A stretch of DNA of 64,000 nucleotides from a bacterium (GTDB lineage Bacteria > Krumholzibacteriota > Krumholzibacteriia > LZORAL124-64-63): positions 496,001 to 560,000 of the forward strand of contig JADJCK010000001.1 of the NCBI GenBank assembly GCA_016703265.1. The letters run 5' to 3'. Below, piece after piece: positions 10,025-18,642 of the stretch; within the stretch, counting starts at the first letter, position 1, and each line of letters opens with the position of its first letter. Made by a program: the position numbers and the translations under genes. The notes below the pieces were generated by a model that worked only from the letters and a program-made list of their open reading frames with translations, did not search any database and had not been told where the DNA came from.

Positions 10025-10783
10025 CTATCCCCCGGAAGGGGCAGGCCAGCCGTATTCCCTTATGCTCGTGATGTCGGCATCGCCGACCACCAGGTGGTCC
10101 AGCAGCGCAATGCCAAGCAGTTCCCCACACCTGTCCAGGCGCCCGGTCAACTCAAGGTCGTCGCCGCTCGGTCGCGGATCTCCGGAGGGGTGGTTGTGGG
10201 CGACAATGACCGCGGCGGCCGAAAGCGCGATCGCGGGCTTGAAGACCTCCCGCGGATGCACCAGGGAGGCGTTCAACGAACCGGTCGAAACGGTCTCCAG
10301 CGCCCTCACACGGTGTCGTGCATCGAGATAAAGCGCTATGAAGCGTTCCCTGTCAAGACCCCGGAACTCGTCGCGAAGCACCGCCGCCAGATCCTCGGGC
10401 CGCCGGACCAGCAGCCCACAGACCGCGATCGGCCGGGTCGCCCGGCGCCCCAGTTCGAGGGCCGCCAGAAGCCGCCGCGCCCGCGTGGGGCCCAGCCCCG
10501 CGCAGGCCCCCAGCACGGCGACGGGGCAGGTCGCCAGGTCGGCCAGGGCGTGGCGCGCCAGCAGGTTCCGGGCTCCGTCCTGCATTTCGGGCCCCGGTCG
10601 ACCCGGCGCCAGCACCCAGGCCAGCAGTTCGGCGTCGCTCAGGGCCCGGGCCCCGAATCGGCGCAGACGCTCGGCCGCATCGGGACCGCCGGCGCCCGAC
10701 ACCCCGGCGGCCGTCACGCCGGGCCCCTCGACCCGCGCGCCTGCCGCCGCATTATCTTGTCTCGATGCCGGTTTGAACATCAT
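10025..10783 (-). CDS. radC: RadC-like JAMM-domain protein
   Basis: RadC proteins carry an N-terminal helix-hairpin-helix and a C-terminal JAMM metalloprotease-like domain; their cellular role is unsettled despite the historic DNA-repair name. In this 252-residue protein the hairpin lies in GACAGLGPTRARRLLAALELG and the metal-binding motif is HNHPSGDPRPSGDD. The start is the first of two adjacent ATG codons at 10783; an open frame continues upstream only because the strand opposite lysC is GC-rich. It leads the minus-strand cell-shape operon. Confidence 0.9.
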   Translation of the reverse strand: MMFKPASRQDNAAAGARVEGPGVTAAGVSGAGGPDAAERLRRFGARALSDAELLAWVLAPGRPGPEMQDGARNLLARHALADLATCPVAVLGACAGLGPTRARRLLAALELGRRATRPIAVCGLLVRRPEDLAAVLRDEFRGLDRERFIALYLDARHRVRALETVSTGSLNASLVHPREVFKPAIALSAAAVIVAHNHPSGDPRPSGDDLELTGRLDRCGELLGIALLDHLVVGDADITSIREYGWPAPSGG

Positions 10784-10797
10784 AATTGCCCCGCGCC

Positions 10798-10817
10798 GCG
10801 GCCCGACCGGGGGCCGC
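10798..10817. other. Hairpin in the radC-lysC divergent spacer
   Basis: A 7-bp inverted repeat GCGGCCC / GGGCCGC with a 6-base loop occupies the centre of the 70-base spacer between two divergent start codons. It could be an operator or a leader structure. No convincing -10/-35 pair was found in this spacer. Confidence 0.35.
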
Positions 10818-10853
10818 GTCTGTTGAGAACCCGGATTCGCTGAAAGGCCACGC

Positions 10854-12188
10854 GTGACCGACACCGCCCCTGCTCCCGATGCCGGCATCCTTGTGCGCAA
10901 GTACGGGGGGTCGAGTCTCGCTACGGTCGAGCGCCTCAAGGCCGTGGCGGCCGACCTTCGCCGCGCGCGCGACCGCGGCCACCGCCTGGTCGTCGTCGTC
11001 AGCGCCATGGGCGACACCACCGACGACCTGCTCGAGCTCGCGCGCCAGGCCAGCGACGAGCCGCCGCGCCGCGAGCTCGACATGCTGCTGTCGGTCGGCG
11101 AGCGCATCACCGCGAGCCTGCTGGCGATGGCACTGGCCAGCGAGGGCTGCCCGGCCATCAGCCTGACCGGCAGCCAATGCGGCATCATCACCGACACGAG
11201 CCACAGCGACGCGCGCATCCTCGAGGTGCGCGGTGATCGCGTGCGCGAGGCGCTTGCGCGCGGCCAGACGGTGGTCGTCGCCGGCTTCCAGGGCGTGAGC
11301 CTGGCGAAGGAGATCACGACACTCGGCCGCGGCGGCTCGGACACGACCGCGGTAGCGCTCGCGGCAGCGTTGGGCGCGGTGCGCTGCGAGATCCTCAAGG
11401 ATGTCGACGGCGTCATGACCGCCGACCCCACGCGCGTGCCCGACGCGCGCCTGCTGACGCGATTGTCCTGGGACGAGATGGAGAAGATCGCCGCTTCCGG
11501 CTGCGGCGTCGTGCACCTGCGCGCGGTCGAGTACGCCGCGCGTCATCGCGTGGAACTGGTCGTGCGTTCGAGCTTCCACGACCGGCCCGGCACGGTGATC
11601 GGCGAGCCGCTCGCGACGACCACACCCGAAGGCACGCTTCAACAGCCCACCGCGACGTCCCCCACTCCTGTTCCGGCTGCCGCCGCGCCGGTCACCGCCG
11701 CCCACGACCTGCAAGGCCGCTATCGCCCCCTGGCCATGACGGTGAACGCCGCGGCGGCCCGCCTGCGGCTGGTCACGGCCGACAGCACGCTCTCCGCCGC
11801 CTGGCGCGAACTGCTGCTCGAGCGCCTGGACCCCGCGAAGACGATTGCCGAATGGCTCGACGTGAGTGACGGATTCCGCTGGGAGATCGTGGCGCCGGCG
11901 GCCGCTTTCGGCGACCTGCCCGACCGCCTGCGCGCGCTGGATGCCGCCGGCACGGGGACCGTCGACTGGCAGCCCGGGCTGTCGTGCATCAGCCTGGCCG
12001 GCGGCCGCCCCGACAGCTGGCTGCAGGTGCAGCGCCACCTCGAGACGCTGCGCGACCTTGCCGCCGATGCACCGGGTGGACGCTCGTGGCGCCTGCGCGC
12101 CGACGGCGCGACGCTCAGGATCCTGCTGGACGGGGCAGAGCCGGGAGACCTGCCGGCACGCCTTCACGCGGCGCTGCTGCCAGGTTGA
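10854..12188 (+). CDS. lysC: Aspartate kinase
   Basis: This enzyme phosphorylates aspartate as the first step to lysine, threonine, methionine and diaminopimelate. The kinase domain shows KYGGSSLA at residues 16-23, SVGERITASLLA, GFQGVSLAKEITTLGRGGSD and KDVDGVMTADP. A Pro/Ala/Thr-rich linker near residues 260-285 leads to a divergent C-terminal region where two ACT domains are expected, so feedback control is possible but the ligand cannot be read. The start is GTG with AAAGG eight bases upstream. Its 3' end overlaps the convergent rhomboid gene by 74 bases. An aminotransferase at 50.5 kb could act in the same pathway. Confidence 0.94.
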   Translation: MTDTAPAPDAGILVRKYGGSSLATVERLKAVAADLRRARDRGHRLVVVVSAMGDTTDDLLELARQASDEPPRRELDMLLSVGERITASLLAMALASEGCPAISLTGSQCGIITDTSHSDARILEVRGDRVREALARGQTVVVAGFQGVSLAKEITTLGRGGSDTTAVALAAALGAVRCEILKDVDGVMTADPTRVPDARLLTRLSWDEMEKIAASGCGVVHLRAVEYAARHRVELVVRSSFHDRPGTVIGEPLATTTPEGTLQQPTATSPTPVPAAAAPVTAAHDLQGRYRPLAMTVNAAAARLRLVTADSTLSAAWRELLLERLDPAKTIAEWLDVSDGFRWEIVAPAAAFGDLPDRLRALDAAGTGTVDWQPGLSCISLAGGRPDSWLQVQRHLETLRDLAADAPGGRSWRLRADGATLRILLDGAEPGDLPARLHAALLPG

Positions 12189-13383
12189 ACTCGCGCTCGA
12201 GGTACTCGCGCCAGGGGCCGGGCGGCAGCGTGCGCCCCGCCTCGTGCAGCCATCGCTCGGCCGCTTCCGCGTCGGCCGCCCGCCCGCGGCACAGCACGAT
12301 GACACGCACCAGGGCCCGCTGGCCCTGGGGGTCGCCGGGGTGCTGCTCGTACAGGCGGCGGTAGACATCCAGGGCTCCCCGGTAGTCGAGCTGCAGTTCC
12401 TTGAAGCGCGCCGCCTCGGACATCTCCGCCGGCGAGAGCAGGTCCACAAGACCGGCGCGGCAGGCCTCGTCGTAGACAGCGAGCGCCGCGTCCACGCGCA
12501 TGTCGGCGCGGTGCAGGTCCCACAGCCGGCGCCAAGCGGCCTTCGCTTCCTGGCGGCGACCGGCCACCATCAGGCTGCGGGCCAGCTCAGCCAGCGCCGG
12601 CGCGTCGTCGGGGCGGTCCGCCAGCGCCTCGGTCCAGGCCCCGGCCGCCGCGTGGTAGTGGCCGTCGCGGAAGTAGCGTCGCCCGCGCGCCGCCGCCGCC
12701 TCGTTGCGCCCGGCCTTCAACTCGCCCGCCACCAGGCCCACGAACAATCCCAGCGCGAAGCCGCCGAGGTGCGCCCCGAAGCTCACGGTGGCGCCCGTGT
12801 CCGACGCCAGCAGCATCTGCGCCACCTGCAGCAGGATCCACAGCGGCACGGCCCACAGCACCGGAATCGGCGTCCGTCCCACCTTGTTCTGCCCGCCGAT
12901 GGGTGCGAACAGCCACCACGCGATCACGACGCGCGCGCTGTACAGCCTCAGCATGGTCAGGGCCATCAGGCCGGCGATGGCGCCCGAAGCCCCCATCACG
13001 CCCAGCCCGCCCTGCCCGAAAAGGTTCAGCGCCGAGGCCAGCCCGTGCGCCAGGTTGCCGCCCACGCCCAGCACCAGCACGAGCCCCAGCAGCGCAGGAC
13101 GGCCCAGGCGCTCTTCCAGCGGCGGCGCCAGCACATGGAGGTACAGGAGATTGCCCAGCAGGTGCAGCCAGGAGCCGTGCAGGAAGATGGCGGTCGCCAC
13201 CGTCCACGCCCGGCTGTTGCCGGGAAAAAAGACCCAGTCCCAGGGGTCCGCGCCGGTCAGCGGCGCACCCCAGCGCTGCCACAGGTAGACAACCGTGAGC
13301 AACGCCATCAGCGCCCAGGTCAACACCGGGCGTCGCCGCAGCGGGCGGTCCAGGCCAAGGGGAAAGAAGTAGAAGAAGTACAT
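12115..13383 (-). CDS. Rhomboid-family intramembrane serine protease with a TPR-like tail
   Basis: Rhomboids cleave substrates within the membrane. The 422-residue protein has six or seven membrane segments in its first 215 residues, with HGSWLHLLGNLLYLH in the second, the catalytic Ser in GASGAIAG and the catalytic His in AHLGGFALG. Residues from about 230 onward are soluble and helical, with repeats resembling tetratricopeptide units (for example HYHAAAGAWTEALADRPDDAPALAELARSL), a common rhomboid fusion in this group. The last 24 codons and stop lie inside the convergent lysC. Substrates are unknown. Confidence 0.9.
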   Translation of the reverse strand: MYFFYFFPLGLDRPLRRRPVLTWALMALLTVVYLWQRWGAPLTGADPWDWVFFPGNSRAWTVATAIFLHGSWLHLLGNLLYLHVLAPPLEERLGRPALLGLVLVLGVGGNLAHGLASALNLFGQGGLGVMGASGAIAGLMALTMLRLYSARVVIAWWLFAPIGGQNKVGRTPIPVLWAVPLWILLQVAQMLLASDTGATVSFGAHLGGFALGLFVGLVAGELKAGRNEAAAARGRRYFRDGHYHAAAGAWTEALADRPDDAPALAELARSLMVAGRRQEAKAAWRRLWDLHRADMRVDAALAVYDEACRAGLVDLLSPAEMSEAARFKELQLDYRGALDVYRRLYEQHPGDPQGQRALVRVIVLCRGRAADAEAAERWLHEAGRTLPPGPWREYLEREFNLAAAPREGVPAGLPALPRPAGS

Positions 13384-13526
13384 CCGACCATCCCGCGCAG
13401 GCCACGGCCCCGGTCCGGGTCGAAAGGACCCTGACCAACCGCCTCAGGCATCGGCCGCCGGGAAAAGGACTTGAACCGCGGGATTGAGAAATCGCCTGAA
13501 CCGGCGCCGGGGCGCCGCGGTCCCCC

Positions 13527-14237
13527 TCAGGAGACCGCGACGACCGGCTGGTCGCTGACGATGCGGCCGTCCGCCAGACGCACGATGCGGCGGGTACGGG
13601 CGGCGATGTCGGGCTCGTGGGTCACCAGGACGATGGTGTGGCCGGCGTCGTTCAGGCCGCCGAGGATGCCCATGATCTCGTCCGAGGTGGTCGAGTCCAG
13701 GTTGCCGGTGGGCTCGTCGGCCAGGATGAGCGACGGGTTGTTGACCAGGGCCCGGGCGATGGCCACGCGCTGCCGCTGGCCGCCCGAGAGCTCGTTGGGC
13801 TTGTGTGTGGCGCGGTCGGTCAGGCCCACCGCCCGGATGGCCTCGATGACGCGCGGCTGCCGCTCGGCCGCCTTGATCCCGGCATAGACCAGCGGCAGCT
13901 CGACGTTCTGGGCGGCCGTGCTGCGCGGCAGCAGGTTGAAGGTCTGGAACACGAACCCGATCTCGCGATTGCGGATGTCCGCGAGCTGGTCGTCGGTCAG
14001 CGTGCTGACCTCGACCCCGTTCAGCCGGTACGAACCGCTCGTGGGCGTGTCGAGGCAGCCGAGCATGTTCATCAGCGTGGACTTGCCGGAACCGCTGGTC
14101 CCCATGATGGCCACGTACTCGCCGCGCTTGATCTGCATGTCCACACCACGCACCGCAGGCACCGACTGCGTGCCCACGGTGTAGGTCTTGACCAGTTCGC
14201 GCACATCGATGAGGACATCGGCAACGGCGTCGGCCAT
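13527..14237 (-). CDS. ABC transporter ATP-binding protein, MacB/LolD type
   Basis: The 236-residue ATPase has Walker A GTSGSGKST, the Q-loop FVFQTFNLLP, signature LSGGQRQRVAIARAL, Walker B LILADEPTGNLD and H-loop VTHEPDIA. NLLP after the Q-loop and AVRGVDMQIKRGEY are typical of the MacB/LolD/FtsE group that acts on efflux, lipoproteins or mechanotransmission. I start it at ATG 14237, one base after the TolC stop, rather than at an upstream Met inside the tolC 3' end. The expected permease and membrane-fusion genes are absent on both sides, so its partner must be encoded elsewhere. Confidence 0.93.
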   Translation of the reverse strand: MADAVADVLIDVRELVKTYTVGTQSVPAVRGVDMQIKRGEYVAIMGTSGSGKSTLMNMLGCLDTPTSGSYRLNGVEVSTLTDDQLADIRNREIGFVFQTFNLLPRSTAAQNVELPLVYAGIKAAERQPRVIEAIRAVGLTDRATHKPNELSGGQRQRVAIARALVNNPSLILADEPTGNLDSTTSDEIMGILGGLNDAGHTIVLVTHEPDIAARTRRIVRLADGRIVSDQPVVAVS

Positions 14238-14238
14238 C

Positions 14239-15696
14239 TCAGTTCCCCGTTTCCGCATTGCGACGACCGAGGGCCCGGTCCAGGCTCGAACGCGCGATCA
14301 CGAAGTCGACCTTCGCTTGCACTTCCTGGGCCCGGGCGGTGGTCAGATTGACCTGTGCCACGATCACGTCCAGGGCCGTGCCCGCGCCAACCCGGAAGCG
14401 TTCCTGCGCCAGGCGCAGGCCTTCTTCCGCCTGCACGATGGTCTCGCGGCTGACATCGGCGCGCTCCCGCGCCTCGACCAGCGCGTTGTGCAGTTGCCGG
14501 ATCTCGACCTGTGCGTTGAGCCTCGCCTGCTCCAGCTGGTACTCGGCGATGCGCGCACTCGCCTTGGCGCGCGAGATGCCGCTGTAGGTCTGCAGGCGGT
14601 CGAAGATGTTCCAGGAGACCGCATAGCCGTAGGAAGTCGACGACGAGATCTGGGCGCCGAACTTGAACGGCGACTCGTTGTTGTCGCGACCGTAGTTGCC
14701 ATACACGTCCACCTGCGGGAACAGGCTGCCGCGGGCCGCCTTGACGTCCTGCCGGCGCGCCTCGAGGGCCAGTTCGCTGCTCTGCAGATCCAGCCGGTTG
14801 CGCAGGGCCTCGGCGTACAATTCGGTCACGTCGGCCACCGCGAAGTCGGTCTCCAGCACGGTGGGATCGACCGCGAACGAGCCCTGCAGCGGCAGGTTCA
14901 TCGCATAGGCGAGGTCGGCCTGGCCCTTCTTGATGGAGTTCTCGGCGACGACCACGTCCAGCTTCGTGTTGCCCAGCTGCACCCGCTGCTGCAGCACGTC
15001 GCTCTTCGCCGCGCTGCCCAGCCGGAAGTACGTCTCGGTACGTTCCAGTTCGCGCGCAGCCTGCTCCTGCGCCTCACGCGCCACTTCAGCCAGCTTCTCG
15101 TAGCGCACCAGGTTGTAGTACGCCGCCACCACGTCCTCGACCACCCGCTCGCGCGTGTAGCCGACCGTGGCGTCGGCCGCCCCGAGGCTGTTCTTTGCGC
15201 TGCGCAGGTTGCCGTACTTGGCGAAACCGTCGAAGACGTTCAGCGTGGCCCGGCCCCCGAGCGACTTGTAGGTGGCGCTCACGGTCTCGTCCGCGATCTC
15301 GCCGCTGGGCACCTGCGTCGGGAACAGCACCGAGATTCCCGGATCGGTGGTCGGGATCGAATAGGTGCCGGCCTGGGACTGCGCCACGTCGAAGTCGGTG
15401 CGCTCGCTCTTCTGCCAGTTGTAGGAGAGCGAGAGGTTCGGCAGGAACGCACCCTTGGCCCCGCGCACGTTCTGCGCGGCGATCTCGCGCTGCTGCGCGC
15501 TGATCTGCAGGGTCGGGCTGCCGGCCAGGGCCTGCCGGATGCACTCGTCAAGCGTCAGGACAGGCACCGGCGCCGCCGCCTGGTCCTGCGCCGCGGCCAC
15601 ACCGGCCAGCGCCGCCACAACCAGCCATCCCATCACTGCGGTGGCCATCATGCGACCGGTCCGCCGGCCATCCCTCGCCGTACGCGAAACGCTCAT
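14239..15696 (-). CDS. TolC-family outer-membrane efflux protein
   Basis: TolC proteins form trimeric outer-membrane channels with periplasmic helical tunnels for efflux or type I secretion. The 485-residue product starts with a signal peptide (about residues 17-36, ending AAAQDQ). Two homologous outer-membrane-efflux repeats follow: LTLDECIRQALAGSPTLQ, QREIAAQNVRGAKGAFLPNLSLSYNW, then the second half with VKAARGSLFPQVDVYGNYG and the heptad-rich VEIRQLHNALVEARERADVSRET. GGGAGAG precedes the ATG. It is the first gene of a two-gene operon with the ABC ATPase. Confidence 0.92.
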   Translation of the reverse strand: MSVSRTARDGRRTGRMMATAVMGWLVVAALAGVAAAQDQAAAPVPVLTLDECIRQALAGSPTLQISAQQREIAAQNVRGAKGAFLPNLSLSYNWQKSERTDFDVAQSQAGTYSIPTTDPGISVLFPTQVPSGEIADETVSATYKSLGGRATLNVFDGFAKYGNLRSAKNSLGAADATVGYTRERVVEDVVAAYYNLVRYEKLAEVAREAQEQAARELERTETYFRLGSAAKSDVLQQRVQLGNTKLDVVVAENSIKKGQADLAYAMNLPLQGSFAVDPTVLETDFAVADVTELYAEALRNRLDLQSSELALEARRQDVKAARGSLFPQVDVYGNYGRDNNESPFKFGAQISSSTSYGYAVSWNIFDRLQTYSGISRAKASARIAEYQLEQARLNAQVEIRQLHNALVEARERADVSRETIVQAEEGLRLAQERFRVGAGTALDVIVAQVNLTTARAQEVQAKVDFVIARSSLDRALGRRNAETGN

Positions 15697-15782
15697 GGAA
15701 TCTCTCCCTGCCGAGTTGCCGAAAAATGGGGCCGCCGGGTGCCGCCGGAGGCCTCGATTGCCGCCGGGACCCGGGCCGGGCC

Positions 15783-15811
15783 ATGATAGGACCACTGCCG
15801 CCTGAAGCCAA
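15783..15811 (-). promoter_or_regulatory. Possible sigma70 promoter for tolC
   Basis: On the minus strand TTGGCT and TATCAT are 17 bases apart, giving a leader of roughly 85 bases before the tolC ATG. The -35 deviates from consensus at two positions. Confidence 0.5.
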
Positions 15812-16001
15812 ACCCGAATCCGGCTCCAACTGCTGGCCAACCTGTTCTATACGCTTGGGGCCGCCGGCGGTTGCACGGAACGGACACCCAACGCCCGGGG
15901 CGGCCGAAGCCAGCGCCGGACAGGCCCCACCCGCCGGAACAGGAAACGGGCCGCGGCAAAGAGTACGGGCCGTCAGTAAACGAATGTCCCCAAACGAAAC
16001 A

Positions 16002-16025
16002 GGCCGCGCCTTGCAAGACGCGGCC
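16002..16025 (-). terminator. Rho-independent terminator of the exb-tonB operon
   Basis: The 7-bp stem GGCCGCG / CGCGGCC with a 10-base loop is followed on the minus strand by TGTTTCGTTT. It lies 34 bases past the tonB stop. Confidence 0.7.
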
Positions 16026-16058
16026 CGTTCGTGAAGGTTCCCTCCCGCCGGGGCGGGA

Positions 16059-16712
16059 TCAGTTCAGCCGGAACGAGAAGGGCAGGGCCATCCAGGCCTT
16101 CACCGGGATGTTCCGCTGCTTGCCCGGGATGAACTTGCAGCGCTTGGCAGCCTCGATCGCGGCCTTGTTCAGCAGCGGATTGACGCCCGAGATGATGATG
16201 GCGTCCTTCACCGTGCCGTCCGGCCCCACGAGCACCTTGACCATGACCGTTCCCTCGAGCTGCGCGCGACGCGCCATCTCCGGGTACTCGGGCTTGGCCC
16301 ACTGCAGGATCTTCGGGTTCTCGGACGAGGCCACGAAGCCCTCGTCACCCACCGGGCCGAAGCTCGGCATCGACGAACTGATCGCCTCGTCGAGGTCCAT
16401 CAGCGTCTCGGCGATATCCACGTCCTCGGCCACTTCGTCATCCGGGGCGGCCTCGATCACCTTGGGCGGCGGCGGGGCTTCGACCGGCGGCGGCGGAATG
16501 TCCACCGCTTCCTGCTGGTCGATGTCGATCGCCTCGAACTCTTCCTGCCGCAGCTTGTACGGGTTCGGAACGTAGTCCGGGATCAACAGGGCGATCAACA
16601 GCATCAGCACCACCGTGACCAGGGCGGACCAGCGCAGCGTACGGCCGTACTCCGCCTTGAACCTGGCGTTGGCGGACATCTGGAGAACGTCGGGCATCGG
16701 GGCGGTCGTCAT
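16059..16712 (-). CDS. tonB: TonB energy transducer
   Basis: TonB couples the ExbB/ExbD proton channel to outer-membrane receptors. The 217-residue protein has one N-terminal membrane anchor (about residues 29-47), a short Pro-rich periplasmic stretch with PPPPVEAPPPP, an acidic linker, and a C-terminal TonB domain from about residue 135 with YPEMARRAQLEGTVMVKVLVG and AAKRCKFIPGKQ. It is the last gene of exbB-exbD-exbD-tonB, 7 bases from the interrupted exbD. The TonB receptor at 24.6-27.5 kb is the obvious client. Confidence 0.95.
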   Translation of the reverse strand: MTTAPMPDVLQMSANARFKAEYGRTLRWSALVTVVLMLLIALLIPDYVPNPYKLRQEEFEAIDIDQQEAVDIPPPPVEAPPPPKVIEAAPDDEVAEDVDIAETLMDLDEAISSSMPSFGPVGDEGFVASSENPKILQWAKPEYPEMARRAQLEGTVMVKVLVGPDGTVKDAIIISGVNPLLNKAAIEAAKRCKFIPGKQRNIPVKAWMALPFSFRLN

Positions 16713-16719
16713 GGCTCTC

Positions 16720-17142
16720 CTAGTACTTCAGTCCCGGCGCCGAGTCGACGTCGTTGTTGAAGAACACGCGCACCGCGTTCACTTCCTTGAGGGCCTCCAT
16801 GACGTCGCTGACCACGCCGTAATCCGCGTAGTTGTCGGTCTTGAAGGCCACGATCAGCTGCGGGTTGTCGCTGATCTTCTTGCCCATGATGTCGGGGATG
16901 TGCTTGATCTGCACCAACCGGTCGTCGATCGAAATCTAACCGGTCCGGTTGATGTAGACGTTCGACACGAGCTCCCGGTTGACCTCTTCGCCGGCTTCGG
17001 CGCGCGGCAACTCCACCGGCAGGCCGTTCTCCTGGCGGAAGATGGTCGTCACCATGAAGAAGATGAGCAGGAGGAACGCAATGTCCCCCATCGACGAGGT
17101 CGGGATGAACGGACCCGAGTTGGTCGTTCGCGTGATCTTCAT
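16720..17142 (-). pseudogene. exbD: ExbD-family protein interrupted by an in-frame TAG
   Basis: ExbD is the bitopic stator partner of ExbB. Codons 1-68 encode the cytoplasmic N-terminus and membrane helix with MGDIAFLLLIFFMVTTIF and its conserved Asp, ending VYINRTG. A TAG at 16936-16938 follows, then the same frame continues for 71 codons with ISIDDRLVQIKHIPD and NPQLIVAFKTDNYADYGVVS, the normal periplasmic domain. The two halves together match a full ExbD of about 140 residues. The break is a nonsense codon, not a frameshift. The downstream half lacks a membrane anchor and cannot work alone. A second intact exbD lies immediately upstream. Confidence 0.9.
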
Positions 17143-17156
17143 TCCCGGCTCCTTGC

Positions 17157-17576
17157 CTACTCTTCAGCGGTCTTCAGCGAGACCTTGGTCGCCTTGGCCA
17201 TCTTGAGTTCGTCCAGGCAGGCCACCATCCTGCCGTAGTCGGCCTCGGGATGGATCTTCAGCAGCACCACGAGCTTCGGATTACCGAGGATCCGATCCTC
17301 GATCTGCGCCTTGATGTGGTTGATCTCGATGGCCCTGCGGTCGAGCGTGATGTGATTGGTCTCGTCCACGTAGATCGTGGCGATGTTGCTCTCCTTGATG
17401 ACGATCTTGTCGTCCACGTTCTTCTGCTTGCCGGGCAGGACAAGGGTCAGGCCCTGCTCGGCCGCGAAGATCGTGGTCACGATGAAGAAGATCAGCAGAA
17501 GAAAGGCCACGTCGGCGGTCGAGTCCAGGCGCAACTCGCCGATCGGAGCTTTCTTCTTCTTGCGCATGATGCCCAT
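17157..17576 (-). CDS. exbD: ExbD-family biopolymer transport protein
   Basis: This 139-residue ExbD has a Lys-rich cytoplasmic start (MRKKKKAPIGELRLDS), the membrane helix with conserved Asp in TADVAFLLLIFFIVTTIF, and a periplasmic domain with YVDETNHITLDRRAIE and NPKLVVLLKIHPEADYGRMV. It is intact and follows exbB after 54 bases. Two adjacent exbD genes are common in FCB bacteria, where the paralogues may form heteromeric stators. It may supply function if the neighbouring exbD is truly broken. Confidence 0.94.
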   Translation of the reverse strand: MGIMRKKKKAPIGELRLDSTADVAFLLLIFFIVTTIFAAEQGLTLVLPGKQKNVDDKIVIKESNIATIYVDETNHITLDRRAIEINHIKAQIEDRILGNPKLVVLLKIHPEADYGRMVACLDELKMAKATKVSLKTAEE

Positions 17577-17630
17577 CGAAGCCCCCTGCCGGACGCGCGG
17601 TTACCTGGCCGCGCGCCCAAACGCGGTTGA

Positions 17631-18503
17631 TCAGCCGTTGCGCCGCTCGAGCTCTTCGATGAGCTCCGAGCTCGTCTCTTCCATCTCGATGACGAAGCGG
17701 TCGATGGCGCCGACGAAGTAGTTGTACGCCACGGTCGCAGGTACGGCCACGATCAGGCCGGCTGCTGTCGTGATGAGCGCTTCCGAGATACCGGAGGCCA
17801 CCAGCTTGGCGTTCACCTGCTCCGAAGCCGCAATGGCCTCGAAGGCGTTGATCATACCGGACACCGTACCCAGGAAGCCCAGCAGCGGGGCCAGCGTAGT
17901 CACCGACGACACCCACACCATGCCGCGCTCGAGGAAAGACATCTCGATGGTGCCGGCGGTACTGATCGCCTTCTCGACCGAGTCGCGGCCGCGGTCGGCC
18001 TTCTGCAGACCCGAGTAGAGGATGGCGGCGATGGGGCCGCGCACCTTCTGGCATTCTTCTGCCGCAGCCTGCACGCCGTCGTTGCGCAGGGTCGTGATGA
18101 CCGTGCCCAGCAGTCGGCGAGTGTTCACGCGGGCGCGGTTCAGCGTCCACAGGCGCTCCACGATGACAATGAATCCTGCCAGCGCGACCAGGAGGATCCA
18201 CCACATGAAGACGCCGCCGGCAACGAACAACTTGCCGACGCCGGTCTTGCCCAGCGGGGAGCGGTCCACCACGCCCATCAGGCCCTTGATGGGCTCGACG
18301 ATGCGGGGGATCTCCTGCAGCGAGTCGGCGGCGGTGGAGCCGAAGCCGAGGGAGTCGCTGGTGGCCTGGATCTTGGCGAACTTGGCGGCGGCCGCCGAGG
18401 TTGCCTGGTCCTGTGCCAGCACCGGCAGCGCGATCAGGAGCACCAGGAGTGCGAGCAGAGAGTGCCGGATAACGGCGCGAGTCAACGTACCCTGACGAGC
18501 CAT
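17631..18503 (-). CDS. exbB: ExbB/TolQ/MotA-family proton channel protein
   Basis: ExbB forms the pentameric inner-membrane proton channel that energises TonB. The 290-residue protein begins with a cleavable-looking hydrophobic segment (LLALLVLLIALPVLAQ), an extra periplasmic N-terminal region to about residue 90, and then three membrane segments. The family core is visible in FLERGMVWVSSVTTLAPLLG, LGTVSGMINAF and GISEALITTAAGLIVAVPA. I use the ATG at 18503 because GGGAG sits 10 bases upstream; an earlier in-frame ATG overlaps that site. A promoter lies about 195 bases upstream. Confidence 0.95.
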   Translation of the reverse strand: MARQGTLTRAVIRHSLLALLVLLIALPVLAQDQATSAAAAKFAKIQATSDSLGFGSTAADSLQEIPRIVEPIKGLMGVVDRSPLGKTGVGKLFVAGGVFMWWILLVALAGFIVIVERLWTLNRARVNTRRLLGTVITTLRNDGVQAAAEECQKVRGPIAAILYSGLQKADRGRDSVEKAISTAGTIEMSFLERGMVWVSSVTTLAPLLGFLGTVSGMINAFEAIAASEQVNAKLVASGISEALITTAAGLIVAVPATVAYNYFVGAIDRFVIEMEETSSELIEELERRNG

Positions 18504-18642
18504 TGTGCTAGTCTCCCTTTCCAATGAATGGGACCCTTAGAAAGACTGGCGACGGTGGGGCTTCGCCGGCAGGTGGGGATCCGCCGGATCACAGCCGAAA
18601 AGGTCCGCACGAACGCGCCAGCGCGCGTGGCATCCCTTAGCG

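Larger units (their letters stand above)
15697..16058. other. Intergenic region between tolC and tonB
   Basis: This 362-base stretch has no credible gene. It holds a tolC promoter at 15783-15811 and a terminator for the exb-tonB operon at 16002-16025. The rest is GC-rich sequence in which I see nothing further. Confidence 0.7.

Noticed and set aside
16720..17142. Genome-wide TAG readthrough or recoding to explain exbD
   Set aside because: Many intact genes here use TAG as the terminal stop followed by unrelated sequence, so general reassignment does not fit.
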